Below the pieces are notes generated by a model. The model did no database searches. It was not told the DNA's origin and saw nothing but the letters and a program-made list of their open reading frames with translations. Below are positions 23,462-31,939 of a stretch of 37,968 nt of DNA, piece by piece. This stretch comes from Bacillus luti (GTDB lineage: Bacteria; Bacillota; Bacilli; Bacillales; Bacillaceae_G): the NCBI RefSeq assembly GCF_001884105.1, contig NZ_MACI01000075.1:1-37968 (forward strand), read 5' to 3'. Within the stretch, counting starts at the first letter, position 1; each line of letters begins with the position of its first letter. Both the position numbers and the translations under genes were made by a program.

Positions 23462-24544
23462 TTAATTATATTCATGATTAGATATTTCAGCGCGTTGAAT
23501 ATAACCATCAGAGAAGCTGAAATAAAGATAATAGCTTCCTCGATTATATATAAAGCCTTCGCTAGTCATATCCCCTCCGATTTCATCGGGTTCACCAAAC
23601 CACTCTTTTAATTCATTGATAGTTATATCCATTTTTACCCATATATGTCTTGCGTCAGAAGGGTACATGTCAATATTATAATCGCCGTATACCGCTATAT
23701 TAGGTGCATCACATTCTGTACATGGTGCTTTTTTCAAAACATCAGGCACTCCATATTCTTTTTTTACGTCAGATAGATCTTTACCCAATGAATTTAATGT
23801 AAATGGACCAAACGTTCCATTCTGTAAAGCTGTTGTTAACATTTGTTTCATTTCTTCTTTTGAATTGATGTTGAAATTATAATCTCTATTTTTTGCTATT
23901 GAATTATATAAAAATTGTGCATACTCCTCACGTTTCACAAGCGTGTTGCCATTGTAATTACCTGCCTCATCACCGTAGGATATTCGGTTACTACGTAGCG
24001 TATTTACAAATTTATAGGCCCAATGATCTTGAGGTACATCTTTAAAGTTACTTTGGCCTTTTGATTGTAATTGAAATGCTTTTTGTAATACTACTGCCAT
24101 TTCATACCGAGTTAATGCATCATCTGGACGAAAAGCACCTGTTCCATCACCTGTCATAATTCCAGCCTGTACAATAGCTTTAATATCCTTTTCAAACATA
24201 TGATTTTTAATATCGTTAAACATATTGCTCTGTTCATTGTTTGCTGTTAAACCTAAATGACGAGCGATTAAAGAAGTTACCTGGCCTCTAGTAATATTAT
24301 CCCCAAAACCAAATTTGCCATTTCCATATCCGTTAAAAAGTCCTGCTGCTGCTAAGTAATCAATAGCATCTTTTGACCAGTGGTCCTTTGGTACATCTGT
24401 AAATACAGTGTTCGCATTGCCAGCTACTTTATAGTTATTCGTAGTTGTTTGTGCGTTTGCTGTGCCTACCATCATTGTAGTTGCTAGTGCTGTGGTGATC
24501 ACGAATCCGAAAATTTTTTTAGCTTTGCTTGTTTTCTTGCCCAT
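23462..24544 (-). CDS. S-layer homology (SLH) domain protein with DUF4309-like C-terminus
   Basis: Exported cell-surface protein of 360 residues. A signal peptide ends at ANA (about 31). Three SLH domains follow: FTDVPKDHWSKDAIDYLAAAG; FNDIKNHMFEKDIKAIVQAG with a TRYEMAVVLQKAF tail; and FKDVPQDHWAYKFVNTLRSN with VKREEYAQFLYNS. They bind pyruvylated secondary wall polymer in the B. cereus group. The C-terminal third (ELKEWFGEPDEIG, then a GYIQRAEIS strand) resembles DUF4309, and a CTECD motif precedes it. The ATG has GGGGAGGC upstream. It may be a wall-bound accessory protein; no catalytic domain is seen. Confidence 0.88.
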   Translation of the reverse strand: MGKKTSKAKKIFGFVITTALATTMMVGTANAQTTTNNYKVAGNANTVFTDVPKDHWSKDAIDYLAAAGLFNGYGNGKFGFGDNITRGQVTSLIARHLGLTANNEQSNMFNDIKNHMFEKDIKAIVQAGIMTGDGTGAFRPDDALTRYEMAVVLQKAFQLQSKGQSNFKDVPQDHWAYKFVNTLRSNRISYGDEAGNYNGNTLVKREEYAQFLYNSIAKNRDYNFNINSKEEMKQMLTTALQNGTFGPFTLNSLGKDLSDVKKEYGVPDVLKKAPCTECDAPNIAVYGDYNIDMYPSDARHIWVKMDITINELKEWFGEPDEIGGDMTSEGFIYNRGSYYLYFSFSDGYIQRAEISNHEYN

Positions 24545-24910
24545 TAGCGAAAGCCTCCCCAGTTTAATTTAACTTTATTAAACATACGTATTACACATAT
24601 ACATCTAATACAATTAAATGTATACATCGCAATTATAACATGTAAACGATGAATATTTGTCATTAATTAACTTAATATAGATAAAATTCCAATAATCTAT
24701 ATAAAACTATAATTTTTAGATGATAAATATTTATTGCTATTTAATTGAAGAAAAATACGAAAGCTTTTTATAAAATATGGAAATGTTAAAATTGCTTTGA
24801 TAAAATAGCGATATGTAAAAATAATTATTTGTTAATTCTTAATGTAATGAATATTCATGTTTAAATATACGAATTTAACTACATAGTTATTGTGCTAAAG
24901 GGGGAGAAAG
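24545..24910. other. AT-rich divergent intergenic region
   Basis: This stretch separates the SLH gene (-) from the type VII effector operon (+) and should hold both promoters. It is extremely AT-rich. I see no open frame of interest, no long hairpin and no convincing -35/-10 pair. The ribosome site AAAGGGGGAG stands at the right end. Confidence 0.5.
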
Positions 24911-25333
24911 ATGTTAGATGAATTGTACAATGCTTTTTTAAATGCGTCGGGTTTTACAGAAAGCGCGAGGAAACGAGATCGGTATGATGATTTACATGAT
25001 TATTTAAAAGATAAAGAAAGAGAGTTACAACAATTAATTCAAGATGCTGAATCAGCAAAGAGAGAGTATGAGAGTAAAAGTAATGGTTTAGAAGCTAATA
25101 AAATTCCAGCAGTTGAATTTGAACAAAAACGTCATGAAAAGGATGAAGAATTAAATACATTAGTATCCTATTTTAAAAGTGCATTAAGCGATGTTGGATC
25201 TGCAAAAGGTACAGCTTATGCAAAGTATTTGGAATATAAAGCGAAAGCAGAATCTGAGAAAGCGTCAGCATACGCTGCTGCGACCAAGGCTTTTGAAGAA
25301 AAGAAAAAGGAACTTGAAAAACTTATCCATTAA
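24911..25333 (+). CDS. YwqH-like type VII secretion accessory protein (DUF5082-like)
   Basis: A 140-residue, almost wholly helical protein with long coiled-coil stretches (LKDKERELQQLIQDAESAKR; AYAAATKAFEEKKKELEKLI) and no signal peptide. Size, coiled-coil nature and position at the head of a toxin operon match YwqH of the B. subtilis ywqHIJKL cluster. Such small helical partners are thought to bind effectors and help their export by the Ess/Yuk machinery. AAAGGGGGAG precedes the ATG. The machinery itself (EssC and others) is not in this window. Sequence recognition is by pattern, not alignment. Confidence 0.7.
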   Translation: MLDELYNAFLNASGFTESARKRDRYDDLHDYLKDKERELQQLIQDAESAKREYESKSNGLEANKIPAVEFEQKRHEKDEELNTLVSYFKSALSDVGSAKGTAYAKYLEYKAKAESEKASAYAAATKAFEEKKKELEKLIH

Positions 25334-25360
25334 GCATACACAGAATGTGGGGGAACTAAC

Positions 25361-25666
25361 ATGAGTGGTAAAGAGGTTGAAATTATAGGAAGTAACACTA
25401 CAAGTGCCATTTCTTACGCACAAAACATTGAAAATGGTATGAAGGATTCTTTAAACCAAGCGAAAGACTTAAAAGCATATGTCACAGGTGCGAAATGGAA
25501 TGGAAAAACGAGGGATGCATTTTTAAGTTATCTTGATTTGATTATTCAATATAATTCAGAAATGGTAGAGGCATTTGAAGGGCATACGAAAGCTTTGAAA
25601 GAGTTAGATAAAAGTATTCAAACGTACGGAGATAGACCGGAAGTAAGGGCGATAAAACAATTGTGA
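25361..25666 (+). CDS. WXG100-like type VII secretion protein (YwqI/DUF5344-like)
   Basis: A 101-residue helical hairpin protein. The turn is AKWNGKTRDAFLSYLD near residue 47, a WxG motif in the middle of two helices, which defines the WXG100 superfamily. It corresponds in size and order to YwqI. The gene follows the YwqH-like gene by 27 bases in the same operon. WXG proteins act as secreted partners or targeting factors for large type VII effectors. GTGGGGGAAC lies before the ATG. Confidence 0.82.
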   Translation: MSGKEVEIIGSNTTSAISYAQNIENGMKDSLNQAKDLKAYVTGAKWNGKTRDAFLSYLDLIIQYNSEMVEAFEGHTKALKELDKSIQTYGDRPEVRAIKQL

Positions 25667-25688
25667 TGGAGAAATGAGGGATAAAAGA

Positions 25689-26408
25689 ATGGGGAAAGAA
25701 ATGAGTTTTGCACCTGCTGAATTATATGTTCTCGCAGGTGCAGCTGGAGTTACAGATATATTTGGATTGCCGAATCGTGACGTAATTATTTTACTTGATG
25801 AAGAATGTGTGACAAAAGCAACTACGAGTTTAAAAGAAAAAGGCCTACTTACAAGTGAAAACGGAATTACCCCTGCAGCTTTTCAAATGATTGAACTATT
25901 AAAGGAATATGAAAATTGTCACGAATACACGAGAATTAATAACTTGTTAATTGGCTTTTTGAAAGAGGATAAAGACCGAGTGGCTGTATTAACAGAAATA
26001 GAACCAAATAAAAAATACGAGATCGACTACATACCAAAACCGGACGTATATTTTTCATTATTAACACGCATTCCCTTCTTATTGAGAGAACCAAGGGAGA
26101 TAGAAGATACATTTTTCTCAAAGAGAATGACAGAGGCAGAACAACAAACATTTGAGGGAAAAGATTTATCAAATAAAGACGTTATAGCGATAGAAACGTA
26201 TACGAGGCCTCGAAGTAATAGAGAAGGAAAATGGGAATGTTTCTTATATTTCACTGAAGAAGAAGATTTCGTTCAAATAGATGTAGATCGTAATCGATAT
26301 GACTGGGTGAGCCTCTATGCGGTTAATAAGAAATTGTATGACGTGTTAAAAATGCCATATAAAAAATTAATTGACCCGAGACAATTCTCGTTAGGAGGTA
26401 TTCAATAA
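25689..26408 (+). CDS. Type VII locus protein of unknown function (possible EspG-like chaperone)
   Basis: A 239-residue cytosolic protein. The ATG at 25689 has GAGGGA eight bases upstream and is chosen over 25674. It begins SFAPAELYVLAGAAGVTDIFG and later shows a mixed alpha/beta pattern (KWECFLYFTEEEDFVQIDVD). The N-terminus, with a small winged-helix-like region (LLDEECVTKATTSLKEKGLL), recalls EspG-type secretion chaperones and DUF5081-type proteins found beside Bacillus effectors, but I cannot confirm either. It overlaps the next start by one base, so the operon is tightly coupled. Confidence 0.6.
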   Translation: MGKEMSFAPAELYVLAGAAGVTDIFGLPNRDVIILLDEECVTKATTSLKEKGLLTSENGITPAAFQMIELLKEYENCHEYTRINNLLIGFLKEDKDRVAVLTEIEPNKKYEIDYIPKPDVYFSLLTRIPFLLREPREIEDTFFSKRMTEAEQQTFEGKDLSNKDVIAIETYTRPRSNREGKWECFLYFTEEEDFVQIDVDRNRYDWVSLYAVNKKLYDVLKMPYKKLIDPRQFSLGGIQ

Positions 26409-26734
26409 TGCAAGTATCAATGGGAGATAGTGGTTCTGGTGGTGGAGAAGAAGTATTAGTTAATTTTCAAGAACTACTTGATATAGTAATGAAGTTAGAA
26501 AACATATATAAAATCCATGTAGACGTCATTGGAACGAATATTGAGAGTTTATTAAGCTGTGATTTTTATCAAAAAGGTGAAGCGATGAGAGTAATTGAAA
26601 AATATCCTGATATATTACACAAAACACTAGAATTGGCTGAACACTATTCTAGGTCAGCGACAGTTGTAGGAAATGTATGTGTAGAAATGCTTGAAAAGGA
26701 CGAACAATTACGTGAAATATTAAGTAAGTTGTAG
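26408..26734 (+). CDS. Small helical protein of the type VII effector operon
   Basis: I do not recognise this 108-residue protein. After a Gly/Ser-rich start (GDSGSGGGEE) it is all helical: VNFQELLDIVMKLENIYKIH, then DILHKTLELAEHYSRSATVV and a final charged helix. It lacks WXG. Length, helical hairpin form and position between the accessory protein and the effector suggest another effector partner. AGGAGGT lies seven bases before the ATG, which overlaps the previous stop (TAATG). Confidence 0.6.
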   Translation: MQVSMGDSGSGGGEEVLVNFQELLDIVMKLENIYKIHVDVIGTNIESLLSCDFYQKGEAMRVIEKYPDILHKTLELAEHYSRSATVVGNVCVEMLEKDEQLREILSKL

Positions 26735-26766
26735 AAATCACCATACGGCTGGGGGATGAAAACGAG

Positions 26767-28665
26767 ATGGATGTGAAATATAGACCTGAACCATGGCAAA
26801 ACATGGGAGATGGTATGAATCGAATTACAAAAGATGCACTCATGAAAGTAAGGGAAGCAAATGTATTATTAAAAAGTATTGATGGAAGAATACGAGATTT
26901 AGACTCGGATGGTAGCATACATTTTAGTCCTAAAGATCAATCGCAAAAAATCGGGGAATTACTTGATAGTTATACGACATTACAAAAATATTGCGGAGAA
27001 GCAGGGCGAGTAGTCTCTGAACATATAGATAAACCTTTTTTAGTAGAAATGGATAAATTCGCTCAAAAAATGAGAGATACATCTATTCTCAGTTTTGAAA
27101 CAAATAACCGAATTGGCTCTACAACAACGACAGCATCACCAGGTGCGCACGCAGGATATGGAAGTGTACCACAAACAATACAGAAGAAGAAAGATAAAAT
27201 AACAGTAGAAGATATTTTTAAAGATTCACCTGCATTTGATAACGTACTGAGAACGGAGTACAAAGAACTAAAAAAACAAAACCCAGATGCAAAACTAAAT
27301 TATGAAGAATACAAGAAAGTAGTCCCATCCACACGAGGATTCGAATACAAATCGATAGAAGATGAACAGAAAAAACTAGAAATGGTGCGAGACATAGGAA
27401 TAGGCGTAGGAATCATCATCACAACAATCCTTTGTCCACCACTCGGGGCCGCTGCCGCAGTAGTATACGGAGCTGTACAAATCAAAAGTGGTATTGACGG
27501 AGAAGACTGGGGAACACACCGGAAATTGAGCCAAGAAGAACGCACAGCAAACATCATTTTTGGTGGATTAGATGCAATCCCAGTTGTGGGAGCAGTAGGA
27601 AAAGGAGTAAAAGCATTCAAAGGCACGAGTGAATTAGCTGATTTAGCAAAATTATTAAAATTCAAAGAAGGAATGCCTGGTTTTAATCCAAATTTGGGTG
27701 GAAATGTGGTACAATCATTGCGTGATAATAAAGCTATTATGCTTGACCGTTTGAAACTAACGAGCCTTAAAATGGAGAAAACTGGAAATGAAAAGATGTA
27801 TCAACTTGGCGAAAAAATAGCCAAAAGCATAGATGATAGGACAGCCAAATCGGCAAGTTTTGAAGTTGACGGCAATGGCTTACTAATATCTAAACAAGGT
27901 GGTACAGATTTCCAAAGCTGGGTGAATAAGCATCATACAGAAAGTAATAAGATTATAGATGATAAGATTAAGGGTGTAGAGGCTTCTCTTGCTAGTAAGG
28001 GTACGGGTAATGGTAGTAACGCAAATCCAAACAAAATTAAGCTAACTCCGGAAAGAGAAAAATACTATCGAATGAAAATAGATGAAGCCAAAGCGCGAGG
28101 GGATTATAAGGAAGCAGATAACATTAGGTATAATCGTCATTGTGAAGAAACAAAAGAGCCTTTAGAACGTAAAGAGTGGGATGTTAAGCGTGAAAATTTA
28201 AGGAAAAGTCAAGAGCGAGGAAGAGAAGAAGAAATAAAAGGGAGAAAAGCTTTGGGAGAACACCTAAATCGTACATTAGAAGACAATAACTCTGGCAAGG
28301 TTGTTACGTATACATCCAGTGAAGGGCATCTTACGCGTCCAGATAGTATAGGTCGTAATGCTAAGGATGAAATCGATTTAGTTCATGATCACAAACACAA
28401 AATAAGTGACAAAGAACACGTTATTCATAATGACAGTCAAATGCGAGCTGAAAGAGAGATGCTCGAAGATAAAAGTGGAAGTCATATTGTGACAATATCA
28501 AGTGATAAACCTGATTTGAATGGGATTCCTCCTCATCCAAGACCAAGTGGGCCTTTAGCGAAAGAGAGTGACATTTTCTATACTGATCCAAATAGTGGTA
28601 AAGTGACACATAAGTGGGAAGCGCACCCAGATATCCCTGGTGGAGGTATATGGATAAAAATATAG
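26767..28665 (+). CDS. Full-length polymorphic toxin, predicted type VII effector
   Basis: A 632-residue effector. Residues 1-130 are helical (MDVKYRPEPWQNMGDGMNRI onward) and fill the role of the LXG/WXG export domain. A hydrophobic stretch follows (GIGVGIIITTILCPPLGAA, about 213-240), then a pre-toxin-like AIPVVGAVGKGVKAFKG. Residues 319-420 are a linker starting VVQSL, ending at ASKGTGNGSN, the same joint used by the cassettes downstream. The last 200 residues are the toxin. RPDSIGRNAKDEIDLVHDHK has the spacing of a PD-(D/E)xK nuclease core (Asp about 525, Asp about 536, Lys about 541), so a DNase is plausible. Start: GGGGGATGAAAACGAG before the ATG. Confidence 0.78.
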   Translation: MDVKYRPEPWQNMGDGMNRITKDALMKVREANVLLKSIDGRIRDLDSDGSIHFSPKDQSQKIGELLDSYTTLQKYCGEAGRVVSEHIDKPFLVEMDKFAQKMRDTSILSFETNNRIGSTTTTASPGAHAGYGSVPQTIQKKKDKITVEDIFKDSPAFDNVLRTEYKELKKQNPDAKLNYEEYKKVVPSTRGFEYKSIEDEQKKLEMVRDIGIGVGIIITTILCPPLGAAAAVVYGAVQIKSGIDGEDWGTHRKLSQEERTANIIFGGLDAIPVVGAVGKGVKAFKGTSELADLAKLLKFKEGMPGFNPNLGGNVVQSLRDNKAIMLDRLKLTSLKMEKTGNEKMYQLGEKIAKSIDDRTAKSASFEVDGNGLLISKQGGTDFQSWVNKHHTESNKIIDDKIKGVEASLASKGTGNGSNANPNKIKLTPEREKYYRMKIDEAKARGDYKEADNIRYNRHCEETKEPLERKEWDVKRENLRKSQERGREEEIKGRKALGEHLNRTLEDNNSGKVVTYTSSEGHLTRPDSIGRNAKDEIDLVHDHKHKISDKEHVIHNDSQMRAEREMLEDKSGSHIVTISSDKPDLNGIPPHPRPSGPLAKESDIFYTDPNSGKVTHKWEAHPDIPGGGIWIKI

Positions 28666-28707
28666 ATAAGTATGTAACTTTACTTTTTAGTATTAAGGGG
28701 GATTTAA

Positions 28708-29487
28708 ATGAAACCTAATTATTTTACAATTGCAATGTATCCTACAGTATCGATTAATCAGGAAGAGATACTAGGTCGTCTTTTGAGCGTGTTTGATTCG
28801 AATGAAAAATTTGCTCCTACTCATTGGGGTAACAGTGAAACCGTACGGGTAGAATATAATCGTGAGGAAATTCTTGAAAAGGTGATTTTGGAACGTAAAG
28901 TATCAGAAGTACACTTGTATCGTGATAAAGCAGTGCACTATAGAGGAAGCTTTAAAGTTAACTGGAGTCATAGGTCATATCTTGAGTTTGAGTTTCATAA
29001 ATCAATACCTAAAAGTTTATGGTCTGCTTTTTTTGAGTTATCCGATCAAATCGCAGAAATTGTAAAACCACGTTTTGGGGTGTCGCAAATTTTTTGGAAA
29101 GCGTCTTATCCATGGAATACGGAACGTGAACGGTTACATATGTGGATGAATATGTCTGCCTTACCTATACCGGTAAGGTTTCTTCCTAACGGTCCTTTGG
29201 GGGTAGGTGCTAGAACATATTTGAGTGGTCATATTTTAGACATGTTTGATAAGGAATTATTACTAAATAGCCCAGCTGTCGTATCAGAGCTGGATTGGGG
29301 TGGGATTTGTATAGACCTTTTACAAAATCCATTAGAAGCCGATATAGATATGTTACTTGATAGTTGGTTACATGTGATGAAATACTTAGAACCAGCTCAA
29401 GTAATGGCCATGCCAAGTTTTCATGAAAGTCGAATGGTTGTAACTTATTCTCCAAATGTTGCTTGGAAGGAGTATCTGGAAAGTTAA
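28708..29487 (+). CDS. Probable immunity protein, Imm52/DUF3396-like
   Basis: A 259-residue cytosolic protein directly behind the effector, where its cognate immunity protein is expected. It begins FTIAMYPTVSINQEEILGRL and continues with PTHWGNSETVRVEYNREEI, a style seen in immunity proteins of the Imm52/DUF3396 group. The rest is alternating strands and helices with two WGG or WxGG turns (ELDWGGICIDLL). AAGGGGGATT precedes the ATG. The role rests on position and a weak family resemblance. Confidence 0.6.
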   Translation: MKPNYFTIAMYPTVSINQEEILGRLLSVFDSNEKFAPTHWGNSETVRVEYNREEILEKVILERKVSEVHLYRDKAVHYRGSFKVNWSHRSYLEFEFHKSIPKSLWSAFFELSDQIAEIVKPRFGVSQIFWKASYPWNTERERLHMWMNMSALPIPVRFLPNGPLGVGARTYLSGHILDMFDKELLLNSPAVVSELDWGGICIDLLQNPLEADIDMLLDSWLHVMKYLEPAQVMAMPSFHESRMVVTYSPNVAWKEYLES

Positions 29488-29506
29488 ATGAAAGGAATTT
29501 GTAATC

Positions 29507-30220
29507 ATGGATGAGAAAAATAATGATAGAATAAAAGTCATGGAAATATTAAATCGATCTCAATACAATGATGAAATTATAGATGGGCTAGATATGAGCA
29601 ATTTAGACCTTACTTTTTCTGATTTGTCAGAGGTGATGGCAGAGGGTATCATGGCAAAACAAGTCCATTTAAGAGCTTCTTCACTAATGAGAGCATCTTT
29701 TTTTGATTGTGATTTTGAGTTTGCTGATTTCAGGAGCTGTAATTTAGAGGAAATACATATTGCAGATTGTAGATTTGGTGAAGCTAATTTCTCTAAAGCA
29801 AATATGAAATATGCAAAGGTAAATATAAGTAGTTGTTTTGAAACATGTTTTGATGAAGTTGATTTTTCATATGGAGAATTAGTTGGAACGATATTAAATC
29901 ATGCTACTTTTCGACGAGCAAATTTATATAAAATAGATGCAAAACAGGCCGACTGTACGGGAACGGATTTCAGCAGTGCGAATCTTACAGAAGGCAATTT
30001 TGAAAAATCATATTTAGGAAATGCAAATTTATCAGAAGTAAATGCTAGAAGTGCAAATTTTACAAATGCAGATTTTACAGGAGCGACCCTTTTAAATGGG
30101 AATTTTACGGATGCGAATTTTACCGGTGCTAAACTTGACAATGTAGTTTGGAAGGGAGCAAAGGTAGAAGGAGCCAAATTTGATGAAAATGTGAAGGAAC
30201 AAATCTTAAAAATGATTTAA
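29507..30220 (+). CDS. Pentapeptide-repeat protein, possible second immunity protein
   Basis: A 237-residue right-handed quadrilateral beta-helix. From about residue 27 nearly every fifth residue is Leu or Phe in the A(D/N)LXX pattern: ANFSKANMKYAKVN, ANLSEVNARSANFTNADFTG, ANFTGAKLDN. Pentapeptide proteins such as Qnr and MfpA mimic DNA and protect gyrase. Next to a predicted nuclease toxin it could shield a target or be a second immunity factor, but many have unknown roles. It starts 19 bases after the upstream gene and is closed by a terminator. Confidence 0.82.
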   Translation: MDEKNNDRIKVMEILNRSQYNDEIIDGLDMSNLDLTFSDLSEVMAEGIMAKQVHLRASSLMRASFFDCDFEFADFRSCNLEEIHIADCRFGEANFSKANMKYAKVNISSCFETCFDEVDFSYGELVGTILNHATFRRANLYKIDAKQADCTGTDFSSANLTEGNFEKSYLGNANLSEVNARSANFTNADFTGATLLNGNFTDANFTGAKLDNVVWKGAKVEGAKFDENVKEQILKMI

Positions 30221-30244
30221 ATATGATGGGGATTATATACATTT

Positions 30245-30286
30245 GAGCACTCGAAAACCTATGATTGGTAGCGAGTGCTCTTTTTT
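30245..30286 (+). terminator. Terminator of the effector operon
   Basis: GAGCACTCG (30245-30253) and its exact complement (30272-30280) are followed by six T. The cassettes downstream are therefore outside the main transcript. Confidence 0.9.
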
Positions 30287-30380
30287 AGAGATTGATAAAT
30301 AAGTAGAAGTCAATATAGATTATTTTTAAGAATTGTTTGATGGATGGACTAATTCGTGAATATTATATAATTGAAATTAA

Positions 30381-31055
30381 ACTAGCAAAAGATGTGAACC
30401 ATCTCTCTTCATTAAAGAGCAAGAAGTATTACTTAATGAAAGTATAAAAGAAGCCCATGATGCCTCAAAGGCGAGTATTCAGAGTAGGATCTCGAATTTG
30501 GAGAGTGGTGGGGTTAAGGGTACGGGGAATAGAAGTAAGACAACAAGTGAAGTTAATTTAAATAATATAGCTGATTTTATTAACGGAACTAAGAATTTTG
30601 ATGATGTATTAGATGATTATGCTCGACATTATATTGAGGTAATAGATATTAAAAACTGGTCTTGGGCCAATAATATTAAAGGTGGGAACAAATTAACAAG
30701 TAATAAAAGGAAAATGATAAAACAAAGAGCTGAAGAATTAGGTCTTATCCCGAAAGTTGAAGTGAAAAAAGTAGAAGGTATGCGCTATGGATTTGCTGAT
30801 TTTGAAGGACTGGGTCTAGTAGTACATAAAGATGAACTTCCAAAAGATTTATGGTTAAAAAGAGATGTGGAGCAATTTGACTGGTTGAATAACAGGCTTC
30901 CAGAGGATATAAGGGCTATGGTGGAAAATGGTTCTTATACGTGGCATCATACTGAAGTACCAGGGAAAATGCAACTAGTTCCTTACGGAATCCATGGTAT
31001 TACTGTTCATAATGGTGGAAGGACTAAAGGAATGTGGGCAGATGCGCCAAGATAA
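30381..31055 (+). CDS. Orphan toxin cassette 1: linker A and HNH/EndoVII (WHH-type) nuclease
   Basis: An open frame without a proper start or export domain; a TTG at 30498 is the first usable codon. It begins with a damaged linker A (EAHDASKASIQSRISNLES), then the joint GVKGTGN, then a unique toxin domain of about 170 residues. The end (YTWHHTEVPGKMQLVPYGIH, then VHNGGRTKGMW) is the active site of HNH/EndoVII nucleases of the WHH type found in polymorphic toxins. The paired SUKH gene follows after 19 bases. The full linker A seen in cassettes 3 and 5 is partly deleted here. It is probably silent unless recombined onto an effector N-terminus. Confidence 0.78.
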   Translation, partial: TSKRCEPSLFIKEQEVLLNESIKEAHDASKASIQSRISNLESGGVKGTGNRSKTTSEVNLNNIADFINGTKNFDDVLDDYARHYIEVIDIKNWSWANNIKGGNKLTSNKRKMIKQRAEELGLIPKVEVKKVEGMRYGFADFEGLGLVVHKDELPKDLWLKRDVEQFDWLNNRLPEDIRAMVENGSYTWHHTEVPGKMQLVPYGIHGITVHNGGRTKGMWADAPR

Positions 31056-31074
31056 TAAAAAAGGAGTGTTTTGA

Positions 31075-31545
31075 ATGGAAATTAAAAAAGAATCTATAAT
31101 TTATCCGTTACCGTCTGATAGTTTAATATTAAAGAAAGAAGAATTTTGGAGAGTTCAACTACCGGTAGATTATAAGAATTTCATAAAAGTTAATAATGGT
31201 GGTTCCCAAGAAAAGAAATCTTTTGTGTGTAATAACCATAGCTATGCAGTTATTAGGTTTTTATGTATTCTTGAAGCCCCAGAAAATATTGAAATAGGTA
31301 TGTTTGATATTGATGTAACATGGACTCAGCTAGATGAGAGACTTACAGATGATGGAGATTTACTGGGAGTAGCTTTATTACCAATTGCTGTATTATTTGC
31401 CGGTGATTTTTTATGTTTAGATTTTAGAGAATCAAGAAGTAACCCGAAAGTTTGTGTGTGGGATCATGAGAATTCTGCTGAACTTGAACCAGTAAGTCAT
31501 CATGTTGCAGATACATTCGATGAATTTATGGGTATGCTTCACTAA
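31075..31545 (+). CDS. SUKH (SMI1/KNR4) family immunity protein for cassette 1
   Basis: A 156-residue SUKH-fold protein: LPVDYKNFIKVNNGG is the typical LP..Y..F....NGG motif, then LLPIAVLFAGDFLCLDFRES, and VADTFDEFMGMLH closes it. SUKH proteins are the commonest immunity partners of nuclease toxins and neutralise them by direct binding. It has its own ribosome site (AAAAAGGAG), unlike the toxin cassette, so the immunity may be made even when the toxin is silent. Confidence 0.85.
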   Translation: MEIKKESIIYPLPSDSLILKKEEFWRVQLPVDYKNFIKVNNGGSQEKKSFVCNNHSYAVIRFLCILEAPENIEIGMFDIDVTWTQLDERLTDDGDLLGVALLPIAVLFAGDFLCLDFRESRSNPKVCVWDHENSAELEPVSHHVADTFDEFMGMLH

Positions 31546-31648
31546 TACATCTATCTAGACAAATCACATGATTAAAATTAGATAAAGGAACTCCAAAAAG
31601 ATTTTTGAGTGATACAGGAAAACAATGAGAAGCTTGAAAATAATGACT

Positions 31649-31927
31649 CATGATGGTTGTACCATCATAGAGTATTATGTGCAATGATAGAATAGAAAAC
31701 AGGGTACAAGCTTAGGCGAGATGACATTTTACTGGATGATGAATATTAAGGCATGGAATGGACATAAAACTAACGAACTCGTACAAACTCGTAAGTTTTA
31801 ACGTAGTAGTTGTCGCGACATATAAAAGGTGTCATACCGTTACTACAAAACTTACAAATTTATGCTACTTAAAAACATATGAACTTAAAGCACTTGATTG
31901 TCAACTTGAGGCAACAAGTGCTTTTTT
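31649..31927 (+). repeat. Inter-cassette structured repeat, copy 1
   Basis: One of four copies (others 33290-33567, 35810-36068, 37611-37758), about 270 bp when complete. It starts with the hairpin ATGATGGT/ACCATCAT. A core follows where GTAAGTTTT...GTAGTA can pair with TACTAC...AAAACTTAC around TTGTCGCGACA and GTGTCA. It ends in the terminator AAGCACTTG/CAAGTGCTT plus T. Copies 1 and 2 are nearly identical. The 74-residue frame at 31758-31982 lies mostly in it and recurs in copy 3; I do not treat it as a gene. Confidence 0.88.
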
Positions 31928-31939
31928 GTGTTTTAGCGT

